From: Eledone cirrhosa | Lineage: Eukaryota; Mollusca; Cephalopoda; Octopoda; Eledonidae | Direction of reading: 5' to 3' | Assembly: GCA_964016885.1 (NCBI GenBank) | Contig: OZ024743.1 | Location: 178,356,894-178,420,893 of the forward strand | Length of the DNA: 64,000 nucleotides | Shown: one piece after another, positions 1-11,378 of the stretch | How the letters are laid out: the number at the start of each line of letters is the position of its first letter | Numbering within the stretch: position 1 is the first letter of the stretch | The notes under the pieces: generated by a model | What the model was told of the DNA's origin: nothing | The model's input: the letters and a program-made list of their open reading frames with translations, nothing else | The model's database searches: none | Program-made: the position numbers and the translations under genes

Positions 1-141
1 TTGAAAGCAAAACCTTTTGCTTTTAAGAAACCACCGGTAAATGGAATAATTGCCTTATGTTGTTTATTACATAATAATAATTAAGCTCTGTTGCTTACAT
101 AGCACACTCTTTTTTCCTGGACTTTTCCGACGGAATTACTT

Positions 142-142
<1 letters not shown>

Positions 143-199
<57 letters not shown>
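143..199. repeat. (TA)n microsatellite
   Basis: Uninterrupted TA dinucleotides directly abutting the (CAT)n tail end of LINE copy A1. Confidence 0.95.
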
Positions 200-201
<2 letters not shown>

Positions 202-2905
202 ATCATCATCATCATCAACGTTTAACGTCCGTGTTCCACGCTTGCATGGGTATGGACGGGGGTAGTCCCACTTGAGGCAAGAGTGATTGTCTTGCTCGCA
301 TAGGACTGTCTGGCGGGTTTTCTACAGTTGGATGCCCTTCTAGGTCTGCCTATTCCGTGGCTACCGTCTATCTTTATTGCCCTGCACTTTGTTATACAGC
401 TATCGACTTTCATGCGCATCACGTGTCCATACCAACGTAGCCTTCTCTCGAGTAAACAACATCTGATCCCTCTTATCTCTAATTTTTTCCTTAGTTCGTT
501 TATGCTTTGCCGTTCACGTATATTACTGTTACACATCCAGCGGAGCATGCAAGCTTCGTTCCTCTCTAGTCTGCGTATATCCTCTGCACACAATGCCCAG
601 GTCTCACTGCTATGCAACATTGCTGTTCGTATGCAGGCATCGTACAACCTGCCTTTCATTTTTAGGGGGAACCCTTTAGCAGCTAATAGCGGTATAAGCT
701 CTCTGAACTTTTTCCAACCAGTTCTGACTCTAGCTACTGTACTTTCAGAGCACCCTCCTCCACTGCTGATTTTATCGCCCAGGTAACGGAAGCTGTCCAC
801 TATTTCTATAGAACCCTCTGCGCAATTGAAAGAGCTAGTATTTGTGGGCACTTGCTGCTACTTATTGCACCAGAACACCGGCCACATGTACAATCTATGT
901 TCTTAGTTAGCTTACCTGTGATCCCACTACATCTTTTATGCACCTATACTTTGCATTTAGGACATAAAATGGAGTTTCTACCTACGCCTTTCCTACACAC
1001 CGAGCACGACCATTTCCCAGAAGGGACCGCCGCCTTGTTTTCTTTCCTACAAACTAGAACTTTAGTCTTAGCCAGGTTAATTTTAAGTCCTTTTGACTCT
1101 AGGCCTTGCTTCCATGTTTGGAATTTCTTCTCTAGCTCGGCCATTGATTCCGCTATGAGTGTCAGGTCGTCTGCGTATAGGAGTTCCCATGGGCAGCCGG
1201 TCTTGAACTCCTCTGTTATAGCCTGAAGGGCAATAATAAATAGTAGGGGGCTGAGAACAGAGCCCTGATGGACGCTAACTTTTACGCTAAACTCTTCACT
1301 ATATTCGTTGTTAATTCTAACCTTGCTGACTGTTTCTTTATACATGGCTTGTATAGCCCTCACAAGCCATTCGTCAACGCCTAGTTTTCTAAGAGCCTAC
1401 CAGATAATGGAGCGGGGGACTCTGTCGAAGGCTTTCTCCAAGTCGACAAAAGCTAAGTAGAGGGGTTTACCTTTAGCTAGGTACTACTCCTGTAGTTGTT
1501 GTACTATGAAAAGAGCGTCTGTGGTACTTTTGCCTGACACAAACCTGAACTGCATTTCATCTAGGTCAATTCTCTCTCTGATTAGTTGCGCTATTACTTT
1601 TTCCGTGACCTTCATGACCTGGTCGATTAATTTAATGCCTCTATAGTTACTCCTATCTAGGGCGTCTCCTTTACCCTTATAACAGTTAACGATGATGCTG
1701 CTATGCCAGTCCTTCGGAACAACCCCATTCTGTACGACTTGGTTAACTATGCGGGTGACCATGGTGTGTCCCACCGTGCCAGATGCCTTCAGCATCTCAG
1801 CAACTATTTCCGAAGGCTCAGCCGCTTTACCCGTCTTCATATCCTTGATTGCCTTACTTATTATACTCCCCTCGACTAACACTGCTGGTCCCTCTATTGG
1901 GTTGATATGGGGGAGACTGTCTTTCTCCCATTTATTCTCCTCATTTAGTAGCCTTTCATAGTGACACTTCCAAGCTACCTTCTTATCAGCGTCGGTGATG
2001 GCAAGTGTGCCATCATCGTTTAGTACACACTTCTCCCCGACAATATCACGGTTTTCCTTGACGCATTGCCTAGCAATCCTGAACACCTCACGTTTTTGGT
2101 CCTCGCGTTGTAGAACATGCTTGAACTTTCTTTCCTCTGCTTCCCTTCTTGCTAAGTACACTTGTTTCCTAGCTTCCCTCCTGGCCACTTGATAGTCTTC
2201 TCTACTTCCCCCATCCCGCCATACTTTCCAAGCCTGCTTTTTGGCCTTAATTGACCCCTCCACTTTACTGTTCCACCACCATGTTACTCTCCTCCTGCCT
2301 ACAGGCCTGCTGCAGCCACAGACTTCATCTGTCGCCATCAGCAGGTTTGCTTTCAGAAATTCCCACTGTCCCTCTATATTGTCACACTGTAAATGTTCTT
2401 CCTTACTGTCGAAAGCATCAAGTAATATGCTTTGAAATTTATTTCTGGCTGTGGGGTCCTTTAGCTTCCATATTTTTCTCCTGGGGATAGTCCTCTTCTG
2501 CTGTCGAGTACGTCTCGTCCTGACTATGAGGTCGCTAATTATCAGTCTATGTTGGGAGGTGCATTCTTCATGGGGGAGGGATTTAGTGTTTACGACAGAC
2601 ACTCTGTCACGTCTTCTGGTAAGGATATAATCTACCTGGCTTGTGTGTTCCCCGGATCTATAGGTGATCAGGTGATTGTCACGTTTTTTGAAGTTAGTGT
2701 TACAGATAGTTAGGTTATTTGCATCACAAAGCCTTCCTCATTTCTAGTACCAAACCCATAGCCTCCATGGATTTCGTCGTAGCCGTCACAATGTTGTCCA
2801 ACGTGACCATTTAGGTCGCCTGCAATAATTATATAGTCACTGTCAGATATTTGGGAGGTAGTTAGCATCAGTGTCTCATAGAATCTATCTTTTATAGTGC
2901 CGGGC
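200..2905 (-). mobile_element. LINE family A copy A1 (5'-truncated, broken ORF)
   Basis: Minus-strand non-LTR retrotransposon with endonuclease and reverse transcriptase. Reading from 2905 down: end of the apurinic-type endonuclease ([12 protein letters not shown] around 2800), linker (2602-1990), RT fingers and palm (about 1900-1170, with NYRGIKL and MQFRFVSGKSTTDAL), YADD catalytic box near 1180-1170, the first half of the C4HC3 finger ending in a stop near 944, and the C-terminal region to 342. Stops and frameshifts make it inactive. The 3' end is unusual: coding sequence at about 342 is joined directly to the last 140 bases of the 3' UTR, so roughly 0.5 kb present in copy A4 is deleted. 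The 5' side is cut by a microsatellite at 2906. Confidence 0.9.
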
Positions 2906-3173
<268 letters not shown>

Positions 3174-3175
<2 letters not shown>

Positions 3176-3287
3176 CATCATCATCGTTTAACGTCCATCT
3201 TCCACGCTTGCATTTTATATATATATATACCCATGCAAGCGTGGAAGATGGACGTTAAACGATGATGATGATGATGATGATGATGAT
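3174..3287. repeat. Two LINE/SINE 3' tails in head-to-head inverted repeat
   Basis: The (CAT)n-CGTTTAACGTCCATCTTCC tail on the left is followed after about 20 bases of TA by its reverse complement, ending in (GAT)n. The arms of about 40 bases are essentially perfect, so the sequence can fold into a hairpin. Confidence 0.9.
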
Positions 3288-3435
3288 ATATATATATGTA
3301 TATATATATATGTAATGTGAATGTTGATATATAAATTTGTACGTATAGCCATATTTCCTTCTCACTTCCCAACGCCCACCCCACCACGTTCGGTATACAT
3401 GCCTGACGCTGTACAATAACCGCTTCCATGTGAAT

Positions 3436-3800
3436 AATCATCATTTCATTTTACGACCACTTTTCCCTGCTTGCAAGGGTGGGACGGGAACTGATTTTGG
3501 CTTGATTTCTACAGCTGGATGCCCTTCCTAACACCAACCTCATTTACAGTGAGTGCTGGGTGCTTTTTTGCCGTGGCACCTCTACGAACACTTTACAGTG
3601 GAATGATAGCGATCCCAGTCCCTATCATCTCATTTCCACAGCTGAGTAAACTGGAGCAACGTGAAATAAAGTGTCTTGCTCAAGGAAACAACACATCACC
3701 CAGTCTGAGAATTGAACTCACAACCTTTCGATTGCAAGGCCAATGCTCTAATCACTAAGCCATGTGCCTCCACTCTAACCACTAAGCCATGTGCCTCCAC
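3436..3800 (-). mobile_element. tRNA-derived SINE S1, minus strand
   Basis: On the minus strand a tRNA-like head has an A box (TGGCTTAGTGATTAGAGC) and B box (GTGAGTTCAATTCTC), then a body with a GGTTGGTGTTAGGAAGG-type module, then the tail CTTGCAAGCAGGGAAAAG followed by (ATG)n. About 25 bases of the head are duplicated at 3772-3800. The tail equals the 3' end of LINE B1, the probable source of its mobilising enzyme. Confidence 0.85.
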
Positions 3801-3900
3801 ATGAATATATTATCGAACAGACAAGGGGTGGACGGAGGCTCTGTAAGCTGTAGTGTAGGCAACCTGTCTAGGAGAGCTACCACTCCGAATAAATTGGTGC

Positions 3901-4079
3901 GGGGTAGAGAAGTCCCCTAAGTCTAGTAAGACAACTTCCCTAGTGCTGGTGGCACGAATAAAAGCACCCAGTCCATGCTGTAAAATGGAGGGGTAAAGAG
4001 GGCCCCGAGTCCAGTAAGACAACCTCTCTAGTGCTGGTCGCACAAATAAAAGCACCCAGTCCATGCTGTAAAGTGGTGC
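3901..4079 (+). repeat. Two tandem ~90-bp modules in the LINE B 5' UTR
   Basis: Both modules carry AGTAAGACAAC, CTAGTGCTGGT and AAAGCACCCAGTCCATGCTG. Similar modules occur once in LINE B2 (16161-16250, reversed) and, more distantly, in the 3' UTR of family A. Confidence 0.75.
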
Positions 4080-4299
4080 TGGTGTTAGGAAGGGCATCCA
4101 ACCAGTGTATATACTACTGCCAAACACTATGAGCGCAACAAATGAGATTTGCAACAACTGCATAAACAGCAATAACACTAACCATGTTAGGGCTGGGCAC
4201 GGTAGTGGGGTGGCTAGTGACGCCATGTGTGAGAACCCCACGACCGTCATCAAGCAATCGCACAACAGGTAAAACAACGAGACGTCGCATCTCGGAGTT

Positions 4300-7270
4300 G
4301 CCACACTTAATGTTGGCACTCTAATAGGTAGATCTGGTGAGATAGCAAAGATGTGGGAGAGAAGGCATGTGGATGTGTGCTGCGTGCAAGAGGTGAGATG
4401 GAGAGGTGCCTCTGCGAGACTAATCGCTGGCAAACATCTTAGATATAATCTTTTATGGGTAGGTAATGATGATGGGTTAGGTGGGGTGGGTATATTACTG
4501 GCCGAGAGGTGGATCGATAAGACAATAGAGGTAGTTAGAGTTAGTGATAGAATAATTAAGCTTAGATTAGTTGTAGGCAAGAGACTGCTGACATTCATCT
4601 CTGCCTATGCTCCCCAGGCAGGCCTAGGTAAAGAAGAGAAAGACTGCTTTTACGAGCAACTTTTACAAACAGCCTCAATGACAGACGACAGAGACATCGT
4701 TATGCTAGCAGGGGACTTCAATGGACATGTTGGACAGCTCCAGGATGGATACACTGGGGTACATGGAAGGCACGGTTACGGCTCAAGAAATGAAGAAATG
4801 AAGAAATGAGGCTTCTAGAGTTTTGTGATGCAAATGCACTAACCATTTGCAACACTAACTTCCAGAAGCCTACTAACCACCTAATAACCTACAAATCAGG
4901 CGATAACATAAGCCAGATTGACTTCCTGCTAGTTAGACAGCAAGACAGACAGATGGTGTCTAATACTAAGGCATACCCTGGGGAAGAATGTACCCCACAG
5001 CATAGGTTAGTCGTTAGCATGAGAAAGAATGAGACATACAGGAAGGTGTGGAAAAGAAAGGTCTGGAAGCTAAAAGACCTTTCATTAAAATATAAATGTA
5101 GCAAAGCCCTTCAAGACGTGTATGACGAAAAAGAAGACGATTTAGAGTTGTATGACATAGATGATAACTGGAATTTCTTACGTGACAACTTACTGCAGGC
5201 TACTGAAGAGACTTGTGGTTGGGGCAGAGCTTCAACCAGATAGAGAGTGACCTGGTGGTTGAACAACACAGAAGACAGAGCCATTAGAGACAAAAGACTG
5301 GCATGGAAGGCTTGGAAAAATGGTGGGAGTAGGGAAGGATACACAGCTGCTAGGAGAGAAGCTAGACGTCAGGTGTACTTAGCACGCATGGAGGCTGAGA
5401 GTAGGAGGTTTGCCAATGTTCTGCGATGGGAAGATCAGAGACGTGCGGTGTTCCGCATTGCAAGGCAGTGTGTCAGTGCAAATCAGGATGTTGTTGGAGA
5501 TAAATGTGTCAGGAATGATGCCGGTGTACTTAGTGTCACGAATGATCAAAAAAAGTAGGCCTGGAAATGTCACTATGAGAGACTAATAAATGTGGAGAAT
5601 GAATGGGACAGAGAGAAATTACCCCCAGTAGACCCAACAGAGGGACCAGCTATTGAGATTGACGAATATAGGGTACAAGAGGCAATTAAAGAAATAAAGA
5701 ATGGTAAAGCTGCTGGACCATTGGAGATAATGGCTGAGATGCTGAAGGCATCAGGTGAAGTAGGCATTAAACTGGTTGCATGCATCATCAATCAAGTTGT
5801 ATGTGGTGGTGTTATACCCAAAGACTGGTGCAGCAGTATTCTCATAAATAGCTACAAAGGTAAAGGGGATGCTCTAGAGAGGAGCAATTATAGGGGCATA
5901 AAGCTGATGGATCAGGTTATGAAAGTGGAACAGAGAATATTAGCACAACTGATTAGAGAAAGGGTAAAATTAGATGAGATGCAGTTTGGTTTTGTGTCTT
6001 GGAAAAGTACAACAGATGCTCTCTTCTTAGTGAAGCAACTACAAGAGAAGTTCTTAGAGAAGAATAAGCCACTATACTTAGCTTTTGTTGACCTAGAGAA
6101 GGCCTTTGATAGGGTACCTGATCTGTCATCTGGTGGTCCCTAAGGAAACTAGGTGTAGAGGAATGGCTTGTGAGGGCAGCGCAAGCTATGTACAGGAGTG
6201 CTTTCAGTAAAGTGAGAGTAGGTATGGAATTTAGTGAGGAATTCCAGATATAAGTAGGTGTACATCAGGGTTCGGTCCTCAACCCGCTCTTGTTCATTAC
6301 TGTCCTCCAAACCATAACAGTGGAGTTTAAAACTGGATGCCCATGGGAACTTCTATATGCTGATGATCTGGCTCTTATAGCAGAATTAGTAGAGGAGCTA
6401 GAGAATAAATTCTGGCTATGGAAACAGCAGTTGGAATCAAGAGGACTGAGAGTGAACATAGCTAAGACAAAAGTGTTGATAAGTAGAAGAGTGAACAATA
6501 CTCTGATTTCATCAGGGAAATGGCCATATTCGATATGTAGGAAAGGAACTGGCATAAATTCCATAGAATGTATGCAATGCAGATCTTGGGTACACAAGAG
6601 ATGTTGTGGGATAGCAGGCAAACTAACAGGTAGGGAAAACTACGTATGCAGGAGATGTACAGGGAAAGTTGGCAGTATTAATCGCAGTGATAGACACATT
6701 TTTCCAATGCAGGTGGGTTCTATAGAAGTGGTTGATAGCTTCCAATACCTAGGTGATCAGATTAGTATGGGAGGGGGTTGTTCCAAGGCCATAGTATCTA
6801 TAATAAGGATGGGTTGGAAGAAGTTTAGGGAACTGCTTCCTTTGTTGACAAAGAAGGGTTTCTCCCTGCATACGAAAGGACGGTTATATGATCGCGATGC
6901 TGCATGGTAGTGAGACATGGGCGACAACTGCAGAGGATATGCGAAGCAAGTATGCTCCGTTGGATGTGCAATGTCAATGTGCATGAACAACCAAGCAAGG
7001 ACGAGTTGAGAAAGAAACTGGGTATAAGAGGGATAAGTTGTGTTGTGCAGGAGAGAAGACTGAGATGGTATGGATATGTGATGCGCATGGAGGATGACCG
7101 CTGGGTAAAGAAGTGCCAAGAAATCCCAGCAGAAGGAAGACGCAGTAGAGGTAGACCACGTAAAACATGGGTGGAGGTGGTGAGAGCAGACCTCACATCG
7201 CTGAAACTCACCGAGGAGATGACGAAGGACCATGACAAGTGGAGAGATGCTGTGCTGAATAGGACCCGTC
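4300..7270 (+). pseudogene. LINE B1 endonuclease-reverse transcriptase ORF, broken
   Basis: Domains in order: endonuclease (4300-5010: TLNVGTLIGRSGEI, VQEVRWRG, SAYAPQ, AGDFNGHVG, SQIDFLL, PQHRLVVS), linker (5010-5560), reverse transcriptase (5590-6400: SNYRGIKLMDQVMK, FGFVSWKSTTDAL, AFVDLEKAFDRVP, YADD at 6356-6367), a finger with the PHD-type pattern at about 6529-6660 whose first Cys is Tyr, then a C-terminal region with YLGDQIS and GRPRKTW. Breaks include an 8-base duplication near 4792-4805, stops at 5241, 5556 and 6250, and frameshifts near 6115 and 6890. The protein would cut target DNA and copy its own RNA; this copy cannot. Confidence 0.88.
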
Positions 7271-7497
7271 CAACCCTTGCAAGCAGGAAAAGCGGACGTA
7301 AAATGATGATGATGATGATGATGATGATGATAAGCTGAAGTGTTAGTAGTTGTATCTCGTTACCAGTACTGCAAACAGTTTAAAACAGTCCACAACAACT
7401 CACTGCAGTAAGCAACACTAAATCTGTGCTGCTTCATGTTCTAGTAGCATTTATTTCAACAACTGTGTGTATAGATTGAAGAGGATTATCCCCTTCA

Positions 7498-7640
7498 GTG
7501 TGGCTTAGTGGTTAGAAAATTGGATTCACAATCTTGAGGTTACAAATTCGATTTCCGGACAGGGTGATGCGTTATGTTCTTCAGCAAGACACTTTATTTC
7601 ACGTTGCTCTTTCTGCCAGAAGTTGTAAACAATAGATATC
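7498..7640 (+). mobile_element. tRNA-derived SINE head fragment
   Basis: TGGCTTAGTGGTTAGAAAAT (A box) and TACAAATTCGATTTCC (B box) are followed by GATGCGTTATGTTCTTC and GACACTTTATTTCACGTTGC, the S1 head and first body part. The tail is missing. Confidence 0.7.
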
Positions 7641-7888
7641 AGCAATGAAAAGGCCAATGGAAACAATGTTTCCTTGGTCCAACTTGACCAGTTCCACCCA
7701 CAGTAAGCAAATGACGTCTGGGATGTTGTTAATCAGAAAAATAAAATATTCCCTCACAGTTTGATTGACCCTAAATACAGTCAAGTAGTGGTGGCTAGGG
7801 TTGGGAACATCTACCCCCCCCCCAAAAAAAATGGGTTCTTCCCTAGTAATAGAGAACTGATAAGATATATCAGCTAAATCGTACTTAC

Positions 7889-7966
7889 CTTTCTTAATTT
7901 TCATTAATGAATACCGACTGATATTACGAGAGTTATATGACCAGACAAGAATAGAAGGTGTAGTGT
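7889..7966 (-). CDS. WDR93: WDR93-like gene, coding exon 10
   Basis: A 78-base exon with acceptor TTTTTCTCATTGTAG|ACACT and a consensus donor AAGAAAG|GTAAGTAC. Two leading bases complete a codon, then 25 codons and one base follow. The peptide TPSILVWSYNSRNISRYSLM reads as a propeller blade and matches the VLGVHWTGSHNFFLYSLN segment of vertebrate WDR93. The next vertebrate segment (with a VWP motif) was not found to the left. Intron 8 plus 9 would be about 10.9 kb, filled with LINE and SINE copies. Confidence 0.72.
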
Positions 7967-7989
7967 CTACAATGAGAAAAACAGAAGTT

Positions 7990-8700
7990 GGAGAATTTGA
8001 TATATGCACTTATATATATACACACAAATACCACAAGCTCTTTCACAGACACAGTAAAATTCTCATTCTCCACAACACCCAATCTAGTCAACACCATAGC
8101 ATACAGTAATAGGACCAAAATATGCAAACACAAGCAAGCACTCCAAGCAGCCACTAGCACAGTCCAAAACAACAATGCACATATAATGCATAACACCACT
8201 CAACTATATGCTAACTACAACCAAAATCTGACCAACTGGCCACATAACAACAACTCAATAGCCCCCAGGTGCAACTGCAAAACACCGGAGGAATGCCTGC
8301 TGAGTGGGGAGTGCCTCATCAAGAACATTGTGTACCAGTGCGATGTCACAGCTGGCCGAAATGAATACACCTATATAGGTGCGACCTCGACTACTGTTAA
8401 GGAACGACTTTACAACCACAAAAACTCCTTTAACCACAGACTTAAATGCTCCCAAACCAGGCTGGCAGATTTGATCTGGGACCTTAAGGGCAATAACCTG
8501 AAATACCAGATCAAATGGTCAGTTAGGAGACACGTGGTCCAACTTCACTGGGGGAAGCCACTGCAGGTTGTGCCTGGCCAAATCGGCTGAGATTATTAAA
8601 TTAAAATTGCCCATAAATTTCAGATTGGAAATCCAATCAACTGTAGGTACACCAGGAAGAATACATACTCTGCCTTGATATTCAAGCAGGTGCCACAGAC
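7990..8700 (+). pseudogene. Penelope-like element, C-terminal GIY-YIG endonuclease relic
   Basis: A frame from 7988 to 8590 encodes the Cys-rich lead CNCKTPEECLLSGECLIKNI followed by a GIY-YIG-like core: VYQCDVTAGRNEYTYIG, then KERLYNHKNSF and LADLIWDLK...KWSV. This order is typical of the endonuclease of Penelope-like retroelements. After a frameshift near 8520 the sequence continues in another frame with HCRLCLAKSAEIIKL, the usual downstream Cys motif. No reverse transcriptase is attached, so this is a 5'-truncated relic. Identification rests on motif recognition. Confidence 0.7.
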
Positions 8701-9152
8701 AAACCATAACAACATAAACACAACATCAGAATAACTACCCCTATTTTATTTTCTCAAATCTAATTTCATTACCACTGTTATCCTTGTTAGTTTTTAATTT
8801 TCAAATCTTTATTTCTATTTTTACTCCCGTAAATGTTAGGTTGCATCCTTTCTCATATCCCCCACCACAAAACATATTACCATGCATCCACCACCCTCAT
8901 CCACACTAACACATACTGCATACCATTGTGGCACACACAAACCACTAGCACCATACACTTCACCACAATGGTTTGCATCACCTCATCTTGTATCACTAAT
9001 TTCACCACCGTTATCCAACATCACTTGCATTCCCGAGTACACTCTCACTCTTCTCATAACTGCCACTTAACCCCACACGATATCTACATGAAATGCCGAT
9101 GCACGTACACCTACACTTGTCTCGTGTGTGTGTATGTATGTTTATGTATGGA

Positions 9153-9160
<8 letters not shown>
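8701..9160. other. No gene recognised; CA/pyrimidine-rich sequence
   Basis: C- and A-rich sequence with few G's, resembling the stretch at 10730-10990. It may be the 3' part of the Penelope-like element, but I see no motif that proves it. Confidence 0.4.

Positions 9161-9161
<1 letters not shown>

Positions 9162-9210
<49 letters not shown>
9162..9210. repeat. (TA)n microsatellite
   Basis: A TA tract joined directly to the coding end of LINE A2. Confidence 0.95.
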
Positions 9211-9212
<2 letters not shown>

Positions 9213-9897
9213 CTGTATAACAAAGTGCAGGGCAATAAAGATAGATGGTAGCCACGGAATAGGCAGACCTAGAAAAACCTGGGACGAGCTGATAAACTCC
9301 GACCTCACGCACTTACACCTCTCCAAGACAATGTCACTGGACCGAGACCTTTGGCGGTACTCAGTAATAGAGAAGACCCGCCTTACCTAAATACATAGTA
9401 AAACCTACTACAGTCAGTAGGCATCTCTAACAAAATACACCCCCGTCCCACCACCCCCACCCCACCCACAACGTCCTCTTCTATGTAAAGTTATGTTGGT
9501 GCCACACCATCCAGGCCGAAACAAATGAGATCGTGTAGGTGTCACGACAAAAAAACACACAGTCCACGCTGTAATGTGGCCGTGTAGGCAACACGGTAAA
9601 AACCTCCCAGACCCACACTGTAAATGTGGTTGGTGTTAGGAAGGGCATCCAGCTGTAGAAAACCCGCCAGACAGTCCACGCTGTAATGTGGCCGTGTAGG
9701 CAACACGGTAAAAACCTCCCAGCCCCACACTGTAAATGTGGTTGGTGTTAGGAAGGGCATCCAGCTGTAGAAAACCTGCCAGACAGTCCTATGCGAGCAA
9801 GACAATCACTCTTGCCTCAAGTGGGAAAACCCCCGTCCAAACCCATGCAAGCGTGGAACACGGACGTTAAACGTTGATGATGATGATGATGATGATA
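9211..9897 (+). mobile_element. LINE family A 3' end, copy A2
   Basis: It begins inside the C-terminal coding region (TKCRAIKIDGSHGIGRPRKT), stops at 9388-9390, then has a 3' UTR of about 500 bases ending in GGACGTTAAACGTTGATGATG. The UTR contains a 112-bp direct tandem duplication (first copy from 9561, second from 9673). It shares rare variants with A1 (CITKC, GTTGATG tail, AACACGGACG), so both belong to one subfamily. Confidence 0.88.
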
Positions 9898-10228
9898 TAT
9901 ACGTGTGTATGGGTGCGTAAGTGTGTTCATGTGCATATGTGTTTGCATGCACCCCTGCACAGCTTATAGTAGTATGGATCCCCGGACTGTGAGCCCGCTT
10001 ATTTCGTTAGCGTGTACACATGTGAGGACACAGACATATGTGCGATACAGGCATGGGACGATGTGTCCGAGAATACATATAACCACTATGATGTGTGTGT
10101 GAGCCCATGGTGCCAGTGTGGAAGTGCAAGATGACCAGTATGAAAATTCCATATCCCCTGCCATGATCAGACGCATATAGCAAGGCACACCCATCTGGCT
10201 CTGTGTACATTCCACGTGTGCCTATGTG
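9898..10228. other. No gene recognised; TG-rich low-complexity sequence
   Basis: TG/CA-rich DNA without a convincing motif. Open frames here are short and biased to Cys, Val and His by the repeats. Confidence 0.4.
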
Positions 10229-10246
10229 GGGTGATATATATATATA

Positions 10247-10289
<43 letters not shown>

Positions 10290-10350
10290 TAAAATAACAG
10301 ATTAAAGTTTAAGCAAAGAATTGCTGCTTTCACCCTTAACGGGATCTTCT
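10229..10350 (+). repeat. (TA)n tract plus dispersed repeat R3
   Basis: After TA/TG repeats, AAAATAACAGATTAAAGTTT and AAGCAAAGAATTGCTGC form a repeat also found inverted at 44700-44770 and as a foldback at 58960-59071. Confidence 0.7.
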
Positions 10351-10372
10351 GAAACTCTATTACTATTACTAT

Positions 10373-11185
10373 ATATATATATATTTACATTCATGCTTGT
10401 GTGGACCTGCATGCATGGACATATGACCCTGGGTGAGTGTGTACACATGTTTATTTATTTTCCTTTTTATACTCTTTCACACAATATGTTCCAAACAGGT
10501 ATCTTGCCCCTATACACAGGGTCCTAGCAACAATGTTTTCTATAAAAAATTCTTTATAGTCTTTTCTATGATCTTTTCAAACACTAGCTTCATACCATAA
10601 TTCCTCATTTGTATATATATTTTCAAACACTAACTTCATACCATTCTCAACACCTCATTAATTCCTTATAGCGCATATCCCCTTTAATGATGTCTAAACA
10701 GGACATCCTACCCACTACCTCCTGACAACTGATGACCAACCTCCCTACCCCTAGTACAACACTGCATACTTTCATCTCATATCACACACAGCCCTACCAC
10801 ACCCACACCCCACCTCTGCCTCACCATGAACACACTGACACATCTAAGGCAAGCCAAAACACATCCTGCAATTCACATCAACCATTACTCCCAACCACTA
10901 CCTGTCACTCCCAACCACTACCTGTCACTCCGCTCACCCCTCCCCCCACCTATCATCATGCCAAAACATTCCTTATAATTAACCCACCAATCAAAACAAT
11001 ATAAACTGACCATTTATATGCCATGTATATTCATTCTGTCATTACTACAACAGAGCTCCAACAAACTTTTGATTCCAGAGTCGGGTCAGATTGCACCTTA
11101 AGCTGATCTATAGCGAAACGCACACGTCACCAATCAATAAACATAACGAAGGCTTAACAAATCATCCTTGTACTATTATATATAT
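10373..11185. other. No gene recognised
   Basis: AT- and CA-rich sequence with a local duplication of TTTTCAAACACTA[AG]CTTCATACC (10575-10640) and of CACTCCCAACCACTACCTGT (10880-10930). No coding or RNA motif was seen. Confidence 0.4.
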
Positions 11186-11325
11186 AACCTCGGCGGGATA
11201 TGGTCTGAGTTCAAATCCCGCCGAGGTTAACTTTGCCTTTCATCCTTACGGGGTCGATAAAATAAAGTACCAGTAATACACTGGATTAATTGCTGGCCTT
11301 GTGCCAAAAGTAGAAACAATTATTA
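11186..11325 (+). mobile_element. Lys-type tRNA SINE, 5'-truncated with a terminal hairpin
   Basis: The 3' part of a Lys-type SINE (B box GAGTTCAAATCCCGCC, body CATCCTTACGGGGTCGATAA, tail GGCCTTGTGCCAAAAGTAG). Its 5' end is a perfect 14-bp inverted repeat: AACCTCGGCGGGAT (11186-11199) and ATCCCGCCGAGGTT (11215-11228) around a 15-base loop. Confidence 0.85.
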
Positions 11326-11378
11326 TATATATATAAGGTTCAACAATGTAAATAAATAAGATAAGGTTTATGTAATCT

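Larger units (their letters stand above)
3820..7336 (+). mobile_element. LINE family B copy B1, near full length
   Basis: Non-LTR retrotransposon from a 5' UTR with two ~90-bp modules (3901-4079) through endonuclease, reverse transcriptase and a 3' end of CCTTGCAAGCAGGAAAAGCG then (ATG)n at 7300-7332. It shares domain order with family A but differs throughout in sequence and tail. No flanking target-site duplication could be identified by eye. Confidence 0.9.

Noticed and set aside
328..2490. Plus-strand frames across LINE A1 (and equivalents in A4, e.g. 24260-24694)
   Set aside because: They are antisense shadows of the minus-strand endonuclease/RT coding sequence.
3810..4598. 262-codon minus-strand frame
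   Set aside because: It is antisense to the LINE B1 5' UTR and endonuclease; the true frame is on the plus strand.
7599..8009. Whole 136-codon minus-strand frame as one exon
   Set aside because: Only 7889-7966 is bounded by good splice sites in the right phase. The remainder continues into intron and SINE sequence.
8833..9390. 185-codon plus-strand frame as one gene
   Set aside because: It fuses C-rich intergenic DNA, a (TA)n tract and the last 60 codons of LINE A2; only the last part is real coding sequence.
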